From: Tenebrio molitor
Taxonomy: Eukaryota; Arthropoda; Insecta; Coleoptera; Tenebrionidae
DNA: 64,000 nt
Assembly: GCF_963966145.1 (NCBI RefSeq)
Contig: NC_091049.1
Location: forward strand, 24,490,001 to 24,554,000
Direction of reading: 5' to 3'
Shown here: positions 56,791-64,000 of the stretch, in pieces
Position numbering within the stretch: the first letter of the stretch is position 1
Layout: each line of letters opens with the position of its first letter
Position numbers and translations under genes: made by a program
Notes under the pieces: generated by a model
The model's input: only the letters and a program-made list of their open reading frames with translations
The model's database searches: none
What the model was told of the DNA's origin: nothing

Positions 56791-58690
56791 TCATTGGGCC
56801 CCTTTTTCTCGAAAAATATCAACATTTGTATAAGGCATCATTGGTTCAATCGTTACCTTTTGTGGGGTTCTATCATAGGTTAAACTATCTGCACAACCTT
56901 CAAAGTCACGCTGTACATATTCATAATAAATAAATTATAGTAGTTTTTGTAATTTGCCTCCATTTTGATTCTCTAATAGACATATTAACGAACGCGACGT
57001 CATCATCTGGGATGTTCTTATAGCCATTATTTCACGGAACATTTTACGAAAATTTTTAGGTTGGCATAGCTTGATCCGTCATGCGTGTCAGTTTAAATTA
57101 CAAAATGTGCCAAGAATTATTTATCAGGATTTATCAGGCAACAAATTCGCGACCGTATTTTTGGCAATTTCACGTATTTCAACGGGCGTACATGAAAGAT
57201 TATCTTCCATATTCGTGTTTTGTGACAGAATTTGGATAAAACAAAAGGCGACTTTGAAGACTTGATCAAATTTTCACTTTTAAAATTAAGACATTACCAA
57301 CCGCCACAAAAATCCCTAAATCGAGGAAAGTAAACATTTTTGTTTAAAAACGACTTAAAAAGAGCAAATTACAAAAAATAGTATAAAAAACTCGTTCCAT
57401 AAGACCTTGAAGCACTCATTCTTTAAAATAACTCGTGGCTATGCCACTCGTTTTTTAATCTTGAATTCGTGATTCAAGACTGGTCTTATGAAACTTGTCT
57501 TTTAATATAGTATTATTTAACGAGTTCGTGCGTAAATTGAGCCTTTTTTGGCACGAGTGGGCCATTTTAAAACGCGAGTGAAACGAGTGTTTTAAAGGCC
57601 CACGACTGCCAAAAAAGGCCCAATTTACACACGAACGAGTTCAATACAAAGTTTTTTTGTTCGACGACCCCCCTTAAAGGCTCCAAATCGCTTAAAATCA
57701 TTAAAATTAGCTTGACGTTTCGTTTTGACAAGTTGTGACATTTATCAAAATCCGTTCACACAGGAAAAAATTCTCAAATTCTGACAGTGTCGAACAAAAA
57801 AATATTTAATGCCTGTGATTACATTTTTTAAGTCTCTTGTACCCGATGAACTGCTGCGATCAATTCAATACTTTTATTGCTTTAGTAAAAGAAAAGAAAG
57901 CTTAACTTGTAATTTTCTACTTCTCACTGAAATGATAATCAAAAACCACCTATTGCAACGGAATTAGTAAAAATAGAAATTACTTTTTTAAATTTTTTAA
58001 TAGAATGCTAACAGAAGATCAAGTGAAAATCGAGATTATATTATTATTATTGACATAAATCACGGGAGTGAACAGACGCAATTAACGCCAAAGAAGGCCC
58101 GTCCTTTCTTGAAAATGCGATATCCGATATCTTTGCGTTGCACGAATTGCACGTGTTAACTCAGTAACTCACTCACTCCAGCTCACTCACTCACTCACTG
58201 AACATCTGGACATTTTTCTTCAGTGATCAGTGCCATCTACTTAAAACTTGCCACATTAACAAAGGTCAAGTGTGGGTAAAGTTTCAACACAGAACACTGT
58301 AAAATTATTTTGTTCTCGCCGAGTCACCAATATATTGTAAGCAAATTAATCTTTTAATGTTTCTTGTTTTTTAACGAAACCGGAAGACTGAATAAACTAC
58401 GAGACGCCTTAAATTAAACCTTAATATCCATTATTGGCTGTGAATAATGACTAATTTCTCAATGTTGTCACAATTTTGATATTTTACTTTTTTATTAAGC
58501 CATAAAGTTGACAAAGTTTGGCGTTTAAGTATTCAATACTTTTAGTCTTTGGAACCATAACTATTACTTCAGAGCCAATAAAGAAGCTTAAATATTAAAC
58601 TGTGTTTTAGTTTTTAACTTAAAAATGCATTATTTTTCTTGAAAACGAGAAATAATGTCACCATGTTTCCCTATACCTAATACATATACG
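56791..58690. other. Remaining interior of the TTAA element
   Basis: Apart from the palindrome and a CTCACTCACT-rich stretch at 58165-58200 I see no feature; short open frames (57071-57265) have no recognisable content. Confidence 0.45.
57530..57655. repeat. Palindrome, arms about 55 bp
   Basis: ACGAGTTCGTGCGTAAATTG...TGGCACGAGTGGGCC pairs with GGCCCACGACTGCCA...CACACGAACGAGTTC around ACGCGAGTGAAACGAGTG. The ACGAGTG/CACTCGT motif also recurs at 57430-57450. Confidence 0.75.
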
Positions 58691-59088
58691 GTATCCCAGC
58701 CTTAAAGAGTCGTTGGCGTGTTCTAGACCGTCCACTTGCTTATGAACCCAGTAAGGTCTGTCAAATAATTGCTGCTTGTTGTGTGCTGCATAATATTTGC
58801 ATTCAGTACAATTTAGATGTGGATGATTTCGAAGATCATCCTCTCCCTGACGACTTACAACCTTGTCATGGGGCCATCCCTGGGAATTATATGGACATTC
58901 GTAGAGATCTCATTGCTAGACACTTCACTCGATAATTTAGGTTTTTTGATGTGTTTTATGCTTTCAATTATTTTTTTTTTCAGATACATATTCAGTTGCA
59001 TAAAGTAAAAGCTGTTGTACAAAAAAACACCAAATGATTAATAATTTTCATTTATTAACCATTAAAATAAAACAGCAACAATATATTT

Positions 59089-60561
59089 TTAATTTATATT
59101 TAATTTTTTTCTTTTGAGTTCTATGCCCTCTTGTAATAATTTAAGTTTTAATTTTTTTAAATTTATTAATTGGTCTAAACGACTGTTGAGGTCGGACCGC
59201 GTTTGTCGCATTTCAGAAACCAACTCTCCTAAGATTTGGTTGGTTTCTCTTTGCAAGCATGTCGTTTCCTCGGCTTCTTTTAGTACCGCCTCGATCGTCC
59301 TTTTTTTGCCTCGTCTGGGAAGTGGGGGTGGTTTTAGGATTGGTGTAGAAGATGGAGGTACTACAGGATTCGCTACAGGATTGGGATCTGGCCGATAAAC
59401 AAAAAGTTCTAATGTTATGATTTTTAAACAGATTTATAATTATTTTTTTTTGTTCATAATATTTTTGTTAATTCCAAATTGTTTTCGTATGTTTATAAAG
59501 AATGTGTTTATGACTGAATGTTATTGGTGATTTAATTTTTTGTGTATCAATAAAACATGTACCGAGTGATCAAGAAGGACTGTTTAAGTTGGCAGGACAA
59601 TTAAGAAAAATTTTTAATTCGGTTATTTATAACACTGCAACCGGATATGTTTTGTTGGTTTATTTGACAAATATCTGATGTAGGTATAGCATTAACAACG
59701 ACAAGCCATCAACAACCGAAAGTTACTCCTGTTATACGATTTAAAATACAATTCAGTGTTACCAACTTAAACAGTCCTATTTGATCACCCCGTAGTTCGA
59801 AATGTACATACCTTCATTTGTATCGACCGGGTTAAGGGATGAGGACGGAAGATCTACAAGGGGTGGCCTTTCGGGAATGGGTTCTAAATTATATTCAGTA
59901 CTATTATTTAATTGTTTTACATAAAAAACGAGTGGGAAAAACAGTGAAAAAATATCTGAAACTGAAAATATCAATTATTGCATACATACCAAATATAATC
60001 ACATCTGGAATGTGAGCTGTGCTCGTCGAAGGACCGGGATTGATTACTGTAAGTAGAATGATAAAAAGTGCAAAAAATATTACTTATGTGACCCTACCTT
60101 GACGCCTGAAGGGGTCAACTCCACCAGCAATCCCCTCAATGCTATCGGTACCAATAAATTGGGAAAGTTTGGCATCGATAGCAGAAAGGGGTGTATTGGC
60201 TTCATTTTGACCGCCCCCAGTTTTTCGGCCCTCTCGCTTAACCGCGTTGACTCTATGTTTGGCCCTTGTCTTCAGGTCCTTAAATTTACTCCGCAATTCT
60301 GCTGCCGTCCGTACTGTGGGAGCAACAGCGTTGACAGCGTCTACCACCTACTGCCATCCTCTGTCCCGGTGGAATTGAGTTAAATTCGGACCCTTGAGAG
60401 GACCAAACAATAGAGCCCTTCGCTTCTCGACTTCTTCGACAAGCACAGCCGTTTCTTCCACTTTAAATTTTTTTGACCTTTTCTTAACCCTAAAATGTGT
60501 CGTTTTACACATCTGCGATAAATAAATTAAAAACATTTTGTACTTACGCTTTATTTTCCAT
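59089..60561 (-). CDS. Harbinger second protein (Myb/SANT-like, NAIF1-type), five exons, one internal TAG
   Basis: Exons on the minus strand: 60561-60548, 60489-60098, 60046-59990, 59961-59812 and 59387-59089, all with GT/AG borders and consistent phase; 912 bases including the stop. The N-terminus is a Myb/SANT-like DNA-binding domain: KKRSKKFKVEETAVLVEEVE, LLFGPLKG, a Trp (GW), VDAVNAVAPTVRTAAELRSK, FKDLKTRAK. A Pro-rich middle follows (PIPERPPLVDLPSSSLNP) and the C-terminus is a basic coiled coil (EAVLKEAEETTCLQRETNQI to LKLKLLQEGIELKRKK). In PIF/Harbinger elements this protein helps the nuclease enter the nucleus and bind the ends. The only defect is TAG right after DRGWQ (about 60346-60348), one substitution away from CAG. 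MITE E lies in intron 4. Splice model by eye. Confidence 0.8.
59562..59797. mobile_element. MITE E, copy 2, in intron 4 of the Harbinger Myb gene
   Basis: Inverted relative to 48236-48471, nearly identical. Ends GTGATCAA-AGGACTGTTTAAG. Confidence 0.85.
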
Positions 60562-60981
60562 TATATTTCTTCGTTTGGTTTTGAAATTTTTAAATTTGAT
60601 TCGCGCACCGCAAAATTAATGACAGTTGTCACGTGATCGAGAGCAAATTTGCAACTGCACTGCCTCCCCGGGCAGTTTGAACTTGAAATTGGGTTGTAAA
60701 TTCCGTTGCAAGAGAATTGCAAATATTTGCGCTACAACTGCAGTTTGCATCGCTAACTTGAAATTGGCCCATAAGCTGGGCAAATACAGAAGTTTCTAGC
60801 GCGAAAAGCATTATAAAAGTTTGAGGTGCGAACTAAAAATGGAACAAACAGAATTAACAGGAACACTGAATTACCGACTCTATACAATAATAAAAATCAG
60901 CACCAAGAATTAAACAGAATTAAAATGCAACAAACAGAATTAAAATGAAACAAACAGTATTAAAATGAAACAAACAGAATT

Positions 60982-61320
60982 TGTAACGCGCCCTCTAGTA
61001 CCAGAGCGCTCCGTAGTACCGCAGTAGCGCCATAACGCACCACTCCGCACGCTACCCCACTCCCAGGGATCTTCTTCACCACCCACTCGTCTTGCGCCCT
61101 CGCCATCGGCCCTTAATAAAAGAATAGATCATGGACGATAAACGCCAGAAGACCTCTACCTTCTCATCTCTTCTCTACTGCCACCCAGAGGAACTGGTAT
61201 TGCGGTATACACAAGAGCTCCCTTTTCCTAAACCCCAGTATTTACCAATGTAATCACTTTTGTGGTCAATATATTTTACTCACACGTTGTCACTGTTGTC
61301 AGTTTTAATAACCGGCTACA
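60982..61320 (+). mobile_element. Solo LTR E (339 bp), TSD AATT
   Basis: Starts TGTAACGCGCCCTC, ends ACCGGCTACA, flanked by AATT (60978-60981, 61321-61324). Contains CCCTTAATAAAAGAATAG as a plausible poly(A) signal. It splits the 20-bp minisatellite of LTR B copy 2. Confidence 0.88.
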
Positions 61321-61793
61321 AATTAAAATAAAACAAACAGAATTAAAATGAAACAAATTAACATTATTTTGAAACCTAAATTGGGCTTGAAACGCTGTTA
61401 CGCTAGTGCCATGTCATGCAACTAAGTTCCGTTGTTCTGCTACTTCTAAAAATTGTTCTACATTGGTTTGATTCCCCAAAACTGTTCTAATTAATAATTA
61501 ATTCGTAATTTCCATTCTCTCTCTCACTCACACCTCTGATTTCTACGACTACCTGGCTTTACCGTTACCCTGTTGTCTCTGTTTTCTACCGACTCCCTTT
61601 CTATTTTGCTTTGTTACTTTTCTAACTAAAAGTGCAAACGATTCTAGTTACTTTCTACGATAAGCACTCTGTTTCTAATTTGCAGTTCTCGCCCTTTAAT
61701 TACAAATATGCCACAAATTTGAGAATGCTAAAAAAAAGTAACTTAACCTAATGAACATTAATTTTGTGGTTCTCTCAATTTGAAACCTGCTAA

Positions 61794-62189
61794 TGTAAGA
61801 ACAATTAAACGAGATGGAAAATCTTAGTAACGATTTATTAACTTTTAAAATCAATCTGGTAGAATACAATAAACACACGTGACTTCACGTTATGCTTGTA
61901 CAATGGCGAAGAGAGAATGTCTCCCTTCTTAACATTTTCAGCTTATATACTACCCCCGTCCCCAATGTTTCACCACCGTGGCCACGTACACAGAAATGTT
62001 GCCGGGCTAGGGATATGACCATTTATGGTCATATCAACTATCACACCACCGTGTTTTCCACCACTTGGGCCGGAAGGGGTGAGGGTGTTTTCGCATCATC
62101 TTCCACGTCAACATCCACGTCGACTTGATGACGACGACAAATTGTATTGCATTACGTCGCAATTTCATGGAGTCGAAGATTTTCTTACA
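61794..62189. mobile_element. Solo LTR F (396 bp), TSD CTAA
   Basis: Starts TGTAAGAACAATTAAAC, ends GATTTTCTTACA, flanked by CTAA (61790-61793, 62190-62193). The empty site is visible in copy 1 of LTR B at about 8892. A TATA-like CTTATATACT lies near 61943. Confidence 0.88.
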
Positions 62190-62512
62190 CTAACATCAAA
62201 TTCATTAATTCAATTATCCCCTGATTTTAACTGGACTCCCCAAATTGTCGAACGAGTAAATTTTACAATGTTTCTTTTCTCATAAAAACTGTTATCTTTG
62301 TGTTGTGTTCGGACCGGACGCGTACCTGCATTTTCAAAGAAAGGTTGGCAGATTTCATTTGAGGAATGTGGTGCCGACACGGCATCAATAAAATGTACAA
62401 CTGACCAGCATTTTCCTCGCAAATGAACGGTATTTAAAATATTTCGTTGAAATTATTTTAAAATTTAAATTCTTAATTTATCGAACCTATTCGGATCGTT
62501 ACAATACCTATA

Positions 62513-63744
62513 CCGGGTGATTCAGATTGGTATTCGCGCCCCTATATCTTTTTTATTTTAAGAAAAAAGTATAGCAAACCATATATATTTGTAAATCGCT
62601 TACGAAACTACAGTAGATGACGTTGTCAAATCTTCTCTACGATGACATATGTCAAAGTTAAGACAGTCAACTTTTTTTTTAAATAGTACATTTCTTGGTC
62701 TATTCTTGTAAGGCTTTTTTTTCTACATTTGAATGTGTAAAAAAAGTTGACACTTGCAATAGGAAAAAATCGAGAAAAAAATAAAATATGATTTAATTTA
62801 TTCGAAAGTGTTATTTTCTAAAAAGAGCTAGTAGCCATGGAGACAATTGAATTTTGACATTAATAGCGTCAATTATTAACGTACTTACATTTAAATAAAT
62901 AGCTATCTTATAACCTACATTTAAATAAACAACTATGATATAACATCTGGCTTCGAAACCTAACTTCTTCCTGACTATACCGTTTTGAATGCATACACGA
63001 TGAAAATATGTAGTTGAATTTTGATAGTGCATGAATGACATGATGAGTCTTGGGAATCGTATTCGAATTATTCGAATATTTGAATAGCTGACTATGTAAA
63101 ATTCGAATAAGTGTAAATTCTAATATTCGAATAAAGTAAATTCAGGATGGATCGGGTATTTCACGGTTAAATAATTTTATTTTTTGGCTTTGTAATTCTT
63201 AAAATAGTGAGATGTAGGGAACCAACATAACGGGAATTTAACATAGTAAATTCAGTATGGATTTGGTATTTCGTCCGAGTCTCAGTTTTCTGGCCGAGGC
63301 GCACCCGAGGCTTGAAACAAACAAGGTCAAGTAATTTTATTTTTTGGCTACGTGGTTATCTTGTAAATAGTGACATGCAGGGAACCAACATAATGCCAAT
63401 TTACAAATGTTTGGCTAACTAGCTCTTTTTAGAAAATAACGCTTTCGAATAAATTAAATCATATTTTATTATTTTTCTCGATTTTTTTCTGATGTAAGTG
63501 TCAACTTTTTTTACACATTCAAATGTAGAAAAAAAGCTTTACAAGAATAAGTTAAGAAATGTATAGTGTACTATTTAAAAAAAAAGTTGACTATCTTAAC
63601 TTTGACATATGTCATAGTAGAGAAGATTTGACAACATCATCTATTGTAGTTTCACAAGCGATTTACAAATATATATGGTGTGCTATACTTTTTTCTTAAA
63701 ACAAAAAAGATGTAGGGGCGTGAATACCAATCTGAATCACCCGG
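62513..63744. mobile_element. Foldback TA-flanked element (1232 bp), arms over 300 bp
   Basis: Ends CCGGGTGATTCAGATTGGTA and inverse; TA on both sides (62511-62512, 63745-63746). Arms 62513-62835 and about 63425-63744 pair closely. The centre has two similar units (AGTAAATTCAG-ATGGAT ... GGGAACCAACATAA) at about 63132-63235 and 63246-63400. No transposase. Inserted in repeat D. Confidence 0.85.
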
Positions 63745-63870
63745 TATACCGCAATATTTTCCGAATGTGCAGTAGAAGCGTAGCTATCATCTAGTCTAGA
63801 AAAAAGTAAAAGTTGATATCTTTAATAACAAATAAGTTATGGAGCTTTTTCGCAACTCTGTGACACGCTG
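63745..63870 (-). repeat. Repeat D, copy 2, right end
   Basis: Reverse complement of 29499-29610; ends with the mariner-like terminus CTGTGACACGCTG followed by TA. Confidence 0.8.
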
Positions 63871-63912
63871 TATATTGACGTCCAACTCGAAAATAATGGA
63901 ATTGACAGTCAG

Positions 63913-64000
63913 TTCGACCACGGATACCTGGATAATCCTCCCATCCTCCCCTGGCAACTTTAATCCCACCCTTCAGTTCGACCACGAACGGGGTGGGTCC
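63913..64000 (+). mobile_element. Start of a second copy of the CAGTTCGACCACG MITE
   Basis: AGTCAGTTCGACCACGGATA through CAGTTCGACCACGAACGG matches 4788-4880. It runs off the window end. Confidence 0.8.

Larger units (their letters stand above)
54881..58701 (+). mobile_element. TTAA-flanked 3.8-kb element (Kolobok-like?)
   Basis: TTAA at 54877-54880 and 58702-58705; short inverted ends GGCTGGGAT. It splits the Harbinger reading frame exactly between GTTTTA and AAGAGTCG. A TTAA target is known for piggyBac and Kolobok; the coding relic at 55412-56336 has no piggyBac features and looks closer to Kolobok/Mutator-like. It holds MITEs at 55648-55888 and 56404-56508, part of repeat D and a palindrome. 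Confidence 0.8.
53657..58935 (+). pseudogene. HARBI1-like transposase, split by two insertions and one frameshift
   Basis: Starts at ATG 53657 (MAAARQVLA). The coding pieces are 53657-53683 (plus TSD), 54045-54880 and 58706-58935. They show KTRLDRRVFNYVLEVL, then VLGVIDCTHCRVQAP (first Asp), FPGSNHDSYIWRNS (second Asp), RNPIERTNGVL (Glu), and, beyond the big insertion, SRWRVLDRPLAYEP and IAACCVLHNICI. This is the DDE nuclease of PIF/Harbinger elements. Besides the 351-bp MITE and the 3.8-kb element, a 1-base insertion near 54607 shifts the frame. Taking out each insertion with one copy of its duplication leaves the codons in register, so the insertions hit a reading frame that was still continuous at those points. 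Confidence 0.88.
53476..60771. mobile_element. PIF/Harbinger element 1 with both genes
   Basis: Ends TGGGCCAATTTCAAG (53476) and its inverse (ending 60771), flanked by TAA (53473-53475, 60772-60774), the 3-base duplication typical of PIF/Harbinger. It encodes a HARBI1-like nuclease on the plus strand and a Myb/SANT-like protein on the minus strand, converging. Without later insertions it would be about 3 kb. Confidence 0.9.
53080..62503. mobile_element. Large solo LTR B, copy 2 (inverted), with nested insertions
   Basis: The reverse complement starts TGTAACGATCCGAATAGG and ends GTCGAAACGTTTCA; the flanks are ATAC (53076-53079, 62504-62507). The LTR sequence itself is 53080-53475, 60772-60981, 61321-61793 and 62190-62503, collinear with 8579-11024. 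The remainder is nested: Harbinger 1 and two small solo LTRs. Confidence 0.85.

Noticed and set aside
59114..59398. Plus-strand frames at 59114-59398 and 60099-60383
   Set aside because: Shadows of exons 5 and 2 of the Harbinger Myb gene on the minus strand.

Overview
This window looks like nuclear DNA of an insect. It is AT-rich with short introns, has no prokaryotic gene organisation, and carries insect-type elements (P element, Dong-like LINE, Sailor-like, mariner, PIF/Harbinger, tRNA-derived SINEs). I cannot fix the order or species; a beetle is only a guess. It is a transposon graveyard around two host genes.

Left part (1-16.6 kb). A complete P element (77-3219) has exact 8-bp target duplications and a three-exon THAP transposase with no visible defect. 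It sits in an old LTR-like repeat. It is followed by a hAT-type MITE, a MITE with doubled terminal motifs, a mariner relic, two 3' ends of a Dong-like LINE, a 2.4-kb solo LTR (8579-11024) and a Tc1 relic.

Middle (16.7-26.2 kb). Two tandem minus-strand paralogues encode secreted or membrane EGF-like proteins. All their introns are phase 1 and exon 3 is 315 bp in both. The downstream gene ends in unresolved sequence. The upstream gene has a 3.7-kb intron that houses a TA-flanked transposon carrying LTR debris.

26.4-52.5 kb. Mariner-like and Sailor-like (IS630-Tc1-mariner, long D-to-E spacing) copies, a 2-kb solo LTR, large inverted repeats, two LINE reverse transcriptase relics of one family, and a GC-rich 890-bp insert with a 15-bp target duplication. 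An outer PIF/Harbinger-like element (40234-47436) holds SINEs, LINE tails and a mariner. A SINE with two tRNA-like heads lies at 52.1-52.5 kb.

52.6-63.9 kb. A deep nest can be unpicked by target duplications: an old repeat was invaded by a 2.4-kb LTR; the LTR by a two-gene PIF/Harbinger element plus two smaller solo LTRs; and the Harbinger transposase gene by a 351-bp MITE in its first exon and by a TTAA-flanked 3.8-kb element that itself carries MITEs. The second Harbinger gene (Myb/SANT protein, five exons) is intact except for one internal TAG.

The two EGF-like genes are the only convincing host genes; nearly every other open frame is a transposon relic or a shadow. All splice models and domain calls come from reading the sequence by eye, without database search.
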